64,000 nucleotides of DNA, from NCBI GenBank assembly GCA_959347315.1, contig OY365811.1, positions 30,009,904 through 30,073,903 of the forward strand. The letters run 5' to 3'. The position numbers and the translations under genes are program-made. Under the pieces are notes generated by a model. That model saw only the letters and a list, made by a program, of their open reading frames with translations. It was not told where the DNA came from and did no database searches. The stretch comes from Bimastos eiseni. Its lineage: Eukaryota > Annelida > Clitellata > Crassiclitellata > Lumbricidae. This document shows positions 1-11,257 of this stretch, piece after piece. Numbering within the stretch: position 1 is the stretch's first letter; each line of letters opens with the position of its first letter.

Positions 1-141
1 ATTTCTAATTGCAATCACTGTTAAAATAGCTCATCTCCTTAGCTATGTCTGATAGTTAACCCTTTAATGACAGCCAACTTCGTTTTCCATACATTTAATA
101 CGCGCTGTTCGTTAAAGTGTTAAGCTGAGAGCATTCATTAC

Positions 142-387
142 CTTCTGGCAAGACGTTCTGGACCCAGATCAGTTGATGTCGTTGTCGTCGTAAGAGAAGT
201 TGACAGTGGTTTTGGTCTAAATGCAACTGGCCGGTTATTTCCGTTTCGCAGTGATTCAGCGGCCATGAGATGACTGAGAGGGCTCAAGTCACGTGTCTGG
301 TCAAAGAGGTTAGTAGATGGATGGCGTGGCCGAGCAGGCCAATGAAGCCCCAGTGATGACGATCGAGCTCGACTTCTGGAATTACTT
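142..387 (-). CDS. Internal exon of an unidentified minus-strand gene (partial)
   Basis: Read on the minus strand, an open frame of 82 codons lies between an acceptor (ACACTGTAG just before 387) and a donor (AGAAG|GTAATG at 142/141). The 246-nt exon is symmetric, entering and leaving in phase 2. Its peptide starts SNSRSRARSSSLGLHWPARP, continues with a Ser/Thr-rich stretch (TSLTTTTTSTD) and ends in ERLARR. It is basic and low-complexity, with an RxRSSS segment of the kind seen in phosphorylated linkers. I recognise no domain. The next coding exon would lie left of the window. No upstream exon was found between 388 and the next gene. The call rests on splice signals and an open frame only. Confidence 0.45.
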
Positions 388-1014
388 CTACAGTGTAACA
401 GAAAACAATATAGGTCATATAAATTCCAATATTAAAATCTTTTAACAAAAGCCTTAGCAAAGCTTATATTTTCTTTCTGTTCATAAAATGTGATGGACAT
501 AAAGGCTTAAACTTGGTGAATGAATGTGGGTGGACAATTCTTTCTGTTAATCGTTGAATAGACGTTTGCAAGAGACCTGCGTAAGAGGATGAAAATCTAG
601 AAATTCATTTTGGCTCTAGCAGGAATTTTTGCCCTTTGATTGACAGGTTACTTCTTACACAATCACACACTCCCGGTAATTAATCAAAAATAAAAATACT
701 TAGTCTTAAATAAATATTGCAGTAGAAGAGCGTAATTTTAATCTATATAACTGTGTTCCTTTTGTTCCATATTTGTTTGATATTGGACCCTTATCATAAC
801 AGTGATTTTGCTGTATAAGAACTATCGCATTCAAATCCAACTCACTCACAAAACGATTGCTACAGCAATATATGAATGCTTTGAATGAACAAATAGATAA
901 AAATACAAATAACAGAATTCATGTATAAAGAGGTTGCTGTGCACTTCAAGGTTTCAACTTACTAACGCTCAGCCCAACACAAACCCTATGACAGGGTAAG
1001 TCAATCTGCACAAA

Positions 1015-1265
1015 CAATACATATATACATACATAATATATATACATATATATATATATATACATACACATACATAATACATATATATACATATACATAC
1101 ATAATACATATATATACATATATACATACAAATATATATACATATGTATATACATATATATATATATACATACATAATATATATATATATACATATACAT
1201 ATGTATATACAAATATACATATACATACATACACAATATAATACATACATAATATATATATACAA
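1015..1265. repeat. (TA/CATA)n microsatellite
   Basis: About 250 bp of alternating TATATA and CATACATA. The Tyr/Ile/Met-rich open frames across it are low-complexity artefacts. Confidence 0.95.
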
Positions 1266-1439
1266 TTCAGTAATAAGTTTTAACTTTACCTCCTTTTCAA
1301 CTTAGGGCATTCAGAGGGTCTACAACAGAACAAAAGAGAGAAATTCGAAAACAGTTGAAATTTTGATACAATGACAAAATCTGATAATTGTTTTTGAGAT
1401 CATCAAATAGCAAACAGACAACACACGTGACCTCTAGTT

Positions 1440-1890
1440 GTTGCAAAACCATTTCTGGATCTCGGCATTCGTCGCTATACCCTTTCGACGCAGCCTGGCC
1501 CAGACGCCGTGCGTGCGGTCGTGTCTTGACCGTGCACCGTGTACACCCGCATGTAGCCGAGCGTTCTTATTTCGGTGGAGGTTGGCCGACGCGACCATTG
1601 TAGTGACCTCGACCGATAGACACCGGTGGCTATTCAATCTACCGATGAACACGTGATTTATACCTCTTCTACATCCTCCTTGTACCTCGACGAATATCCT
1701 GATGTGCGTCATCTTCCACCGGTAAGGGACCACTCGTCAACACCGTCCCCATGTTATGCGAATTGATTTCAGCAGTCGTCGCTCTACCATTTCGGTGCAG
1801 CCTCACCCAGAGACTCTGAACATCCATGCCATCAGTCAGCTTTTGACAGGAATCCTCTGGTTGGTTCTTGGCTTGTGTGTGGGACATCCA
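1440..1890 (-). other. Two diverged copies of one sequence block, possible coding relic
   Basis: The segments around 1465-1510 and 1777-1822 align (TCGTCGCTATACCCTTTCGA versus TCGTCGCTCTACCATTTCGG). On minus both translate to a similar peptide, WARLRRKGIATNAEI and WVRLHRNGRATTAEI. The surrounding region is richer in CpG and less AT-rich than its neighbours, as coding or recently transposed DNA would be. Stops separate the two frames and I recognise no family. It could be an old transposon open frame, a decayed gene with internal repeats, or exons of the partial gene at the left edge. Confidence 0.3.
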
Positions 1891-2918
1891 TTGGTGACTC
1901 TGTTAGCTTACTGTGCATTGTTTTGCTAATAATTTGTTCTAACAGTCATTGAAATAACAATCACATCATGATGCCTAGCACATAGAGCGCCTCTGAGTAG
2001 ATTTCTCGAAGAGGCGCCATATCAAGTTTTCATATCATATCATATTTAGAAATATAGGAGACATTTGCAAATGTAAACATTGGAGTAGCAAGCATGACAT
2101 TTGCAATTTAACCCCAGTGAAATATATTTCATGCAAATACACAATACTTGAAACAATCGAAAACAGAAAAGAACCCGGGAAACAACCTCAATTTCATAGA
2201 AAAAAGAAATGGTTTCTCAAGTGATTTCTCCAGACGTAAAGCCACTGTCTGTGTCACACCTTGTGATGGTTCTGTTGAACATTTTCCTGCTAGGGTTCGG
2301 CAACAAAGGTCAGACAGCGCCCATAAGGCTACATTTGTACAGATCCTCAATCATTACAATACTTAGCTAACATTTCATCACTCTTAAGCCTAAGTACCTT
2401 CCCAAAAGTAACTTATTTACAATCAAAACCAAATGAAATATCTTTCTGATCAGTTATATTTTATAACATGCAGAGATGAAATATCTAATTTATCTAACAA
2501 ATAGGGATGTAAATCTCATTATACTATCAGAAGAAAACTTCTCAGGCCCTACACCTCCCTCGAGAGGCTACAGTCATTCAAATCATAAACAAACTAGCTG
2601 CTATTTTATTATTTTACCGTTATGTCTATAACATTGTAACTCTCAAATATTATTGACTAGATGCTAAATGTTAGTGCAGATACCAAGGATATAATGGTAT
2701 CTATGCACACTACAAAACAGTGTATTTCTAAGACATAGTCTTAATCAGTTATTGGTCAATATTACATGGAATAACACAAATAAAGAAATAAAGAGGCGTG
2801 AAAAAAGAAATGCCATCTTTTATCTATTTGGACAAAAAGACAGAGCAATAACAATTAAAGTTTAACAATGAACATATTTGTCCACGTCATTCTACTGATA
2901 CGACACGAGAAATACTAC

Positions 2919-5900
2919 TCACGAATGGCCTTTTCCACACTCGGCACAGTTTGATACTATGACAAGTTTAGCATCGCGTTCATTCACCAGCTGTTGCATA
3001 AAAAAAATTCAGCATAAATTCAGATTTTCATTGCTAAAATAAATTCTAACCATATATATATATATGTATATATACATATACTATAATTATTATTGCTATT
3101 AGATTACTGAAACATAATAGAAGAAGCAGAGAAGTCCCTTGATCCTTTAACAACGAGCTGCACATGTTTTCCCATAAATCTTAGTACACGCACATCCTCC
3201 AATAAACTGTGTATGGTCAGTGTACTCATCAATACCACACAAAATAGTTGATATTAAGCACAAGTTTTTGATCATAAGAGAGATTCCATATCAATTTTTT
3301 TATAAAAAACAATAATAATCGAGTTGCTCAATGCAAATACCTTCCATGACACCTTCCTCAGAGATCAAACAATCAAAACTATCCTTGCCCTTGGCAAATA
3401 CCACATTTCTTAAACACTAAGAGAAAATTGTTACCTTGGATAAAACTTAACATTCTTAACAATCATGTGCACAAGAACTGATTGCAAACCATAAATTTAA
3501 ACATCTCTACACACTTCACAGTTCAGAAGGAGGAAAATCTAAAATAAATGCTTCCTAACAAATTATAATAGAAGTACCTACCATGACCGTCAAGTACTCT
3601 CCGTCAAAATATCGACTGTTCATGCATTTAACAGCTTCCTTTGCAGACTCGGGATTCGTATAATCCTGAAAATCAAAGCACAAATTCATGTGACTTAAAA
3701 AATATATTATAGCAACAAATGTCAGAAAAGAATCTACATTCATTAACTGATAATTATACGACATCAAACCCTACTTTGTGTAGTCTAATTTGACATCAAG
3801 TCAAGCATGCAGAAATTTCTTCAAACATGGTCATGTAATGTAATGTAATCACGGTAATGTAATGGTGATCATTTGGCTGATTATGTCATTCCAATTTTAT
3901 CTGGAAACCTTGATCATTATCACAGTGGACTAGGTACCAATAAATTCACTTAGAAAATAACATGCATCAAAATCCACAAGGCCCTATGTCTCCCAGAAGC
4001 TCATTCAAACTGCGGTCAAGTTTAAAACTTTTCCCTCAAGGGTCCTTATACAAATACAAGCACTGAGCACAAAACAAATTATGCCCAACCACAATCAAAA
4101 AAACAATTGGCATTAACTCTCCGAGATGACTTAGCATATGTGGTCACAACCGAACAGAATAGGACCCCAATTAAACAGAATGGTCTTCAACAGTTATCAT
4201 CGCTAAATCTGTAGTGTCCTTAAATATAAAAACTGAAGAAAATTAACAGTACTTACAAATTAATTCCTCTCTGTATGCCTTGTTAGTATGCAGTTCCAAT
4301 TAAGCATGACTATATGGTCCTTCTAGCTTTTGCTAGCATGAAGTTAACTTGTTTGCCACATGTTATCAAATTCTTTATCTTTGTAATTTTAAATCATGAA
4401 CCAGGATAACGCTGCCGCTGCAAATGATGATGAAGACAGTAAACCCTGCGAATATTAAAAATAGATAACTGACACATCAACTTACAAGAATGGCTGCTTT
4501 GTTAACCGGATCAAGGCTGGTTACAAACAATTCACCATAACGCTTAAATCTTGTCATAATCTTGAATCGAACATCATGGTCTTTCACATCAACTTTCTTA
4601 ACAACTACCACTTGCTTTTCTTCACTGAAAAGTCAAAATAACATAATGTTACAGTTTCTCTAGTTAACCCAATGTTTCTCAGTCTTGATGCCACAGCATC
4701 TATGGGTGCAATGACCCACGCTGGGGTGCTGAGACTCAATGCTAATATGCTGTCCAAAATGTAAAAAATCTACTGTACTGATTATGACCACTGATATAAC
4801 TATTAACTGCCTATATAACTATTTTTTAAAACTTAAAGCAGTGTAGAAATAGTCCCATATGCATGAATACAAGGAATATCGTTCATCCTTAAAATAAAGA
4901 ACTACCAGTAAATGGAAGAAAAATAAAATGAAATGAAAGGCATGTGCCACTAACTTAATGACACTTTGCAATGGTGCCTTGCTCTGAGAAAAGATTTGAG
5001 AATCACTGTTCTAACAAGAAGCATATTTTTCAAAATGGCATAACAGAAACCAAGCAGTTTTTGGCTTGCCTCTTTCACAATGTTCATCTTATATTTCATT
5101 ATAAATCTGTGACTGCTAACAAATCCCTTTCTTCCAAAGGAATTTTAGCTCCAATATAATGCAGCATCCTATTGATTCAAAACAATTCCTAAAGGAAATT
5201 CTGAGTGCAAAGCAGGCGTTAACAATGGAACTGATCATAACGTAAACTTTTTAAAAAAAATCATAAACTGTAACAGTATTATAGGATTCAATCAGTAATT
5301 AGTGCCTGCTTAATGCTAAAAGTGTTATAGTACGTCTTTTAACACCAACACTGTGTAATGAGTGTATGTCCTTGGCTTCATATGTGTGTGTGACACTGTT
5401 TGTGTGTGCCCAAAAATGGGCTTGATGCATATAAAATCGTCATCCAAGGGATCGATACACATCACCTCATATATATATATATATATATACATATATATAA
5501 TATATATATGAAATGTATATATATATATATATATACACTAAAACATTCGTTAATAACAAAGACATAAGTTAACGAACCGATAATAAACACCAGCAAAAGA
5601 AAGTTTAAGTTCAATAAAAAATGTAATTAATATTGCAAGTAGTCAAACTTAATAATCTTATTCCTATAAATGTAATAAACAAATGAATGGACCTAAAACC
5701 TAATACATCCAAAATAATAATTTGCCTAACAGATCACAATAATCACAGCAAATATATATTAAACAAATTGTGAACAACTGAGCATATAGAATCGGACAGA
5801 AAAATGGCTGAATGGTAAAGAGCCGGCATGAAGATCAGAAGGACCCACGTTCGAAACTCACTAACCCCATAGGGTTAACTTAGCCTTCAACTCCCTAGGG

Positions 5901-8367
5901 GTGACTATAAAATGAGCAGTAGGATTGATGGACGCCTTGCAGGTCACCACACAGTTAAAAACAACTTCTGTCAAACTTGTTATCATCTGTTACTAACTAA
6001 ATCATGCAATTTTACCCCGAAACTCTCAGTTTCTATTAATAAACTAATATTATTATTATTAACATTCAATTTGGTAAGTTTATAAATACAATATTTAGAA
6101 TCTCCTGGTTGGCACAGAATGCTCAAATTCATCCCTGCAACATTTCTCAAGGAAAAATTATAAGATATCAGATACATTATAAAAAATATATTTATCAGGC
6201 AGACAAAAACTGAATGCTACAAGGTGCTGACATACCTGGCATCAAGAAATCGTTGAACAGACGGAAGCTGTGATTGTCGGGAAATTGAGTCAGAGGACTC
6301 AAGTCGATCTAACGATCTTGATCTGCTATGATTACTTCTATGGTCAAATGTCCTTTTACCGCCATCCCAATCGCTGTGCAGTCGATCTCTTCGATCCGAG
6401 GACCTTGATCGGCTGCGTCTGCTGTTGTTTTCGAGTTCTGCTCTTGCTTTATCAACTTCTTCCTTAAGGCGATCAATCTGACTCTGCAGTCTATTCGATA
6501 CCTGTCGAGTTTTTTCACGTTCAAGGTCAAAAGTGTCCCGAGGTCGAATGCGATGGTCTCGACTTCTGCTTCTTGACCTAGACTTTGACAATCGTCGGCG
6601 CTTTCTGTCCTCATCTTCACGACGTCTTGGTCCGCTTCGGTTTCTTTTGGTTCTGCCACTGTCTTTTTTTCCAGGACTTCGATTACTTCTTCCACGTTTA
6701 GCACCACTGCCTTTTCGATCACGACTCTGGCTTCTTTTGCCTTTATCAACACTGTCTTTTCTATCACGACTCTGACTTCTTCCTCTTTGGGCACCACTGC
6801 CTTTTCGATCACGACTCTGGCTTCGTTTGCCTTTATCAACACTGTCTTTTCTATCACGACTCTGACTTCTTCCTCTTTTGGCACCATTGTCTTTTCTATC
6901 ACGACTCTGGCTTCTTTTACCCTCATCAACACTGTCCTTTCTATCATGACTCCGACTTCTTCCACCTTTAGCAACACTATTTTTTCTATCACGACTCCGA
7001 CTTCTTTTGCCTTTATCAGCATTATCTTTTCTATCACAACTCTGACTTCTTTTGCCTTTATCAGCATTATCTTTTCCATCACAACTCTGACTTCTTTTGC
7101 CTTTATCAGCATTCTCTTTTCTATCACAACTCTGACTTCCTGCGCTTTTAGCATCATTGCCTTTATCATGACTCTGACTTCTTCTGCCTTTATCAACACT
7201 GTCCTTTCTATCATGACTACGACTTCTACTTTTAGCATCATTGCCTTTTCTATCACGACTTTGACTTCTGTTACCTTTGTCAACACTGTCCTTTCTATCA
7301 TGACTTTGACTTCTTCTACTTTTAGCATCATTGCCTTTCCTATCATGACTCTGACTTCTTCCGCCTTTAACAACACTGAGTTTTCTATCACGACTCTGGC
7401 TTACTCCGCTTTTTCTGCCACTCTCTTTTCTATCATGACTTTGGCTTTGCCCTTCTACGTTCCTCTTGACACTGTAACTTTCATCTTTCTTTTCAGTGCT
7501 ACTATTCATAGACTTTCTCTTGGCATCATCAGACCCAATATGCTGCTTCTTTTCTAAAATTTCCTTGCTGTCTTTCTTATCCAAAGACGCCTGATTGCTT
7601 GCTGCCATTGTTCTTGTGCTGTCATCATCCTCTGTACTTGAAATATCAGATAAACCTAATGATTCTAAACAACCTTCAACTGCCAAGTCTTGATTAGACA
7701 TTGAACATTCTTCAACTGAGATCTCCTTACAGTCTTTCTTATCCAAAGACACCTGATTGCTTGCTGTCATTATTTTTGCGCTGTCATCACCCTTTGTACC
7801 TGGAACATCAGACCCATCTATTGATTCTAAGCTACCTTTAATTGCCAAGTCAATATTGGACATAGAGCATGCTTCAACTAATTTATCCCCAACCAAAACT
7901 AAGCAATTATTTGATGTAATATATTTTTCATCTGGCTTATCTTCTACTAGATTCTGTCCTGTTGGTTCATGTCCCTGACTTTCCAAACTGGGTGCATCTT
8001 CACCGTTTTTCATACTTAATGCTAGACTAGCTTGTTGGTAAAATTTCGAAGAGGATTCTATACTTGGTGCCAGTGCTGTTGCACTGAGATTACCTTCAGC
8101 ATTGTAGGTACATTCCGATACCAGACTGCCTTCGGAAGCTAAGCAATTGTCTGATATCATACAATTTGCATCTGGTTTATCCTCTACAAAGTCCAGTCCT
8201 GGTTTTGATCCGAGGCCCTGTGTCTCCAAACTGTCTTTCACGCTAAAAACACTTTCTTTATAGTCAGATTCTGAATCATCCGAGTCAAGTTCAATGACAT
8301 CGTCTGAACTGTCCAAAATAATCGTGTCTCGGTTTATTAACGATAGTGAATCTGAATTATCATCCAT
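2919..8367 (-). CDS. SR-repeat protein with tandem SIM-like motifs and C-terminal RRM/UHM-like domain
   Basis: Four exons: 8367-6236, 4624-4486, 3665-3582 and 2990-2919 (stop at 2919). They join in phase to 808 residues with donors GCCAG|GTATG, CTT|GTAAGT and ATG|GTAGGT. The ATG at 8367 sits in AAGAATGG, a good Kozak context. Residues 16-33 hold two SUMO-interaction-like motifs (IILDSSDD and VIELDSDDSE). Residues 34-300 are acidic and Ser-rich. Residues about 305-565 are some 18 units of a 15-residue repeat, consensus SQSRDRKDSVDKGKR. Next come an Arg-Ser tract and a coiled coil (about 610-650). The last three exons encode an RRM-like fold (DVRFKIMTRFKRYGEL, then DYTNPESAKEAVKCMNS) with R775-Y776-F777 where U2AF-homology motifs carry R-x-F. 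RNP1 is degenerate. A nuclear splicing factor binding proteins through its UHM is inferred. I cannot name an orthologue. The short terminal exon (23 codons, ending CAECGKGHS) is the least certain part. Confidence 0.75.
5465..5536. repeat. (TA)n microsatellite
   Basis: TA dinucleotides with short interruptions, in intron 1 of the SR/UHM gene. Confidence 0.9.
5795..5975 (+). mobile_element. tRNA-derived SINE, second family
   Basis: An A-box-like TGGCTGAATGGT at about 5805 is followed some 45 bp later by a B-box-like GTTCGAAACTC, the spacing of an internal pol III promoter. The body (CTCCCTAGGGGTGACTATAA) then runs to an AC-rich tail. It lies in intron 1 of the SR/UHM gene. Only one copy was seen in the window. 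Confidence 0.55.
6670..7450 (-). repeat. 45-bp coding tandem repeat (15-aa SR-type unit, ~18 copies)
   Basis: The unit lies inside exon 1 of the SR/UHM gene. Copies alternate between two versions, one ending DSVDKGKR and one GNDAKSRR or GSGAKRGR, so a higher-order two-unit period is visible. Three adjacent copies replace Arg by Cys (SQSCDRK). Long open frames on the other strand and in another minus frame are by-products of this repeat. Confidence 0.9.
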
Positions 8368-9006
8368 TCTTATTTAAACGGATTCAATCCGGTATTTAGT
8401 TAGACCATCGAACGCAGTACAATAAAGCGCCAACTTACAGACTATGACCAAAAAATCCACCAAATATTTAAATCAAACAATTTAAGAATGTAATTGTAAC
8501 ATTTTAACGGTTAAATTGTTACGCTTGTATAAGCACAAAACAAAACAACCACTATAAGCAGCTCATGCTTCTATCAAAATATCATTGCGCCAAATCATTG
8601 AACGGCTTGTGGTGAGTAAGATCGTTTACAAATAACGCTGCTATTAGGCAAACCCGAGCGCCAATGACACGAGCAAGTAATTTTAACTTTTTAAATTATA
8701 TTTACACTCTCTTAAAATTCACCTACCCGTCGCTGGCCAACAGATGTATTGACAGGACTACAGAAAAGAAATCACTTTTCCATATCTTAGCTCTCTCAAT
8801 TGTTATTCATTGTTAAGTGTTTTAGCGTTCTCAATTATCATTTATTATGGATGCAGGAAAAATGGAAAATGCCTATATAGCGCGTTATTAATTTCAAATT
8901 AGGCCTACGTTCGCTGTAAGGAATTTAGATATCGCCACACGAAGCTTTGGCCTATTGTAAAACTTGTTTTCACTTGATTGATCTTGGTCTTAAATTATCT
9001 TCTCTG

Positions 9007-9144
9007 CAGAGGCGGCGATCCCGGGGATCGAGGGGAACAAGTCCCTTCATCTTTTTCAGATAGGGGACACGTGACACGTTTGTCCCCCACACATTTCTTA
9101 CCCCTCTCATTGGTGTTCCCCACCCCTCAAACGAGATCGCCCTG
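9007..9144. mobile_element. hAT-type MITE, family 1 copy (no clear TSD)
   Basis: Left end CAGAGGCGGCGATCCC pairs with the right end ATCGCCCTG (reverse complement CAGGGCGAT). It is similar throughout to the elements at 37785-37924 and 62140-62268. The flanking 8 bp do not match, so its ends have decayed. Confidence 0.75.
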
Positions 9145-9324
9145 CATAGCATATTATCTGTGAACCCATAAAAAATCTACTGAGCATTTGTCTGTGGCCT
9201 CTCTCTCGGTCTGTGTGCCTGCAGGCTAGCAGCGGCTATGGTATAGCTGATGCGTTACGAAGTGGGAAGGGAAGCCATTGCAAAGAATCATATGCATACA
9301 GTCCGAGGCAGAAGTGTATTAAAT

Positions 9325-9420
9325 TTTTTAAAGGCTCCCGATTATCGAAGCGGACAGCAGAGCGAAGAACCCGGTCGGGACGGGCTATCAACGCTTGGGC
9401 AGGATAACCAGGACAGCGCA
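9325..9420 (-). mobile_element. L2/CR1-type LINE fragment
   Basis: On minus it reads RVLRSAVRFDN, parallel to the reverse-transcriptase C-terminal peptide of the relic at 23270-23430. About 25 bp (GACCGGGTTCTTCGCTCTGC onward) are nearly identical between the two loci. It is short and broken. Confidence 0.5.
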
Positions 9421-9868
9421 GTAATGGTCAAGTGTGCTGCTGTTGACACAGCCGTTGACTAGAGTATATAGCAGCAGCGTATGAGATATGGCACGCAGAT
9501 GGCGAAGTCTACAGTAACAACTACCGGTAAGCCGATTGATAATTATGCGATGGGAAGCTAAGTTCTTGGTCTAGAATAATTCATACGTCTCGGAAGCAGT
9601 CAAGAAGGTAAGACGCGGAAAGCTACGAAGCACTGGTCAGCATCCGTAAGTCGGCTTCGCCACCAAATCCAGATGAATTGCGTTGGCATAAATTCAGATT
9701 CTATTCTTTTACTGCTACATTTCCGTGTGAACACTAAATTAATCCATGTAAACTCATAACATAATGAAAAATCAATTTTATTTGGCTACTTAACATGTAA
9801 CTACTTTCTTTAGCCTATTCCTGACCAAGAATATGTTTTGGCGTACATTTTATATCGGTTTTTTTTAT

Positions 9869-10475
9869 CAGAGATGTGGTCTCAAGACAGAAAAACTGCG
9901 GTCTTGGTCTCGATTGCATCGGTCTTGGTCGTGGTCTCGGACCATCGGTCTTGGTCTTGACTGCGTCGGTCTTGTCTTGGTCTTAAAGAAACGGTCTTGG
10001 GATTGGTCCTTGGTTAGCGTTCTTGGTCATTTGCCGTGTCAGAGCAATTTCTTTTATATTTGTCGATTATTAGAGACACTGAATGTTTAAGACCTACGCG
10101 CTTGTTATCGATTAATGACGTGCTGACCATCTATATATATACATGTTACTATGGGGTAAATGCATTTACAACGAAACCAGCCATTTCAAAATTTGCTTTC
10201 ACAAATGTCAAGGTTTTGGAACAATCTAATAATTATGTGATCGGCCACGTGTAATCACTGTTAACCTACAATTCCGAGTACAAGTAGGTCTATACCATTC
10301 AAACAGAACGTTAATCTACTTGTTCAGATGTGTTATTTAGAACCTATCGACTATCATATACTGTAAGTAATTTATAGTGTGATATTTTCTGCCAAAGCCA
10401 AGGGCTGAACCCGCAAAAGGTCAGACTGGTCTTGGACCACCCGGTCTTGAGGTTTTGGTCTCGTGCCCAACACTG
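9869..10475. mobile_element. hAT-type non-autonomous element, 607 bp
   Basis: It starts CAGAGATGTGGTCTCAAGAC and ends GGTCTCGTGCCCAACACTG, the reverse complement of CAGTGTTGGGCACGAGACC. The flanks are TTTTTTAT on the left and GTTTTTAT on the right, a 7/8 match to a target duplication. Both ends carry many GGTCTTGGTCTC-like motifs, probable subterminal repeats. There is no transposase frame. Confidence 0.7.
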
Positions 10476-10499
10476 GTTTTTATTTTAGGGCGTTGGTAG

Positions 10500-10620
10500 C
10501 CTGTAGGCCTACATCAGCATCGTAAAGGTCGGTTAAGGTCAGGTTATGCCTTGCGAGGTTAGGGTTAGAGTTAGGTCTCATGAGGGTCAGTTAGGGTTAG
10601 TGTCATTATTAGATAAAATG
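10500..10620 (+). repeat. TTAGGG-containing dispersed repeat
   Basis: GGTTAGGGTTAG occurs with GGTCAGGTTA. A related block lies on the opposite strand at 29360-29430, where AACCCTAACC and AACCTGACCC are visible. It is interspersed and short, not a telomere. Confidence 0.45.
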
Positions 10621-10629
10621 CCACAGAAA

Positions 10630-10820
10630 CAATTTCAGCAAGAATTATTTTCATCAATCCAGCTTCTATATAATCAAAATTCTCTTCATCTGTCCTTCAC
10701 CTATATTATCATTATTCTTTTAATATATCCAGCTTCTATTTTATTACAATTCTTTTCATCAATCCAGCTTCTACTCAAGCAAAATTCTTTTAATAAATTC
10801 AACTCCTTTTAAACAAAATT
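10630..10820 (+). repeat. Degenerate ~35-bp minisatellite (TTTCATCAATCCAGCTTCTA)
   Basis: Several imperfect copies of a unit reading TTTTCATCAATCCAGCTTCT, then an A-rich part and AAAATTC. The same unit recurs at 43390-43830 and 58790-59090 inside hAT-type elements. Confidence 0.7.
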
Positions 10821-11257
10821 CTTGTATGGGGATCATAGACTGAATTTTGCCATGGTTAATACTCCATTAAAACAGTCAATCGTGACATGCCATTCCCACA
10901 AGACAGTGAATATTAGGCAAATGTCTGTTCATGTTTCCTAGTACACATTAATAGTACAATATAATACAATCTTATGCCCAAGTGCTTCAATCACTTTCTG
11001 GCATCCTCTACCAATAGTGAGATACTTCACATCGAAGTCACACTAAATAGGGGGATACTGCCAGAAACGATTAGTTCCTTCCTGACTTACTTAATGCTAT
11101 ACAACATTACCCTACTAAGCAATAGTGTGATTATATATATTATTACTCACTTTTAACAAAATAATGTAGTTTTTTTCTATACGAACTCAAGTACTTTGGT
11201 CTTGTCACATACTGAGAGTAGGGGTCTGCTGATGCACAGTGTGGTTATTAGCATGGT

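Larger units (their letters stand above)
388..2918. other. Spacer between the left-edge exon and the SR/UHM gene
   Basis: No supported gene. It contains the TA microsatellite, the duplicated block and, at about 1986-2045, an old SINE-tail-like motif (GAGGCGCCATATCAAG followed by ATCATATCATAT). TTTATT at 2605-2610, AATAAA on minus, is a plausible polyadenylation signal for the minus gene, about 310 nt past its stop. Confidence 0.6.

Noticed and set aside
6309..7391. 360-codon second minus frame in the SR repeat
   Set aside because: A repeat unit divisible by three keeps other frames open; splice joins and SR composition support the annotated frame.
6787..7557. 256-codon plus-strand open frame opposite the SR repeat
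   Set aside because: Antisense shadow of the 45-bp coding repeat; its Ile/Thr/Ser repeats follow the same period.
10550..10610. Telomere
   Set aside because: Only two or three TTAGGG-like units, interspersed and matched by a similar block at 29.4 kb.
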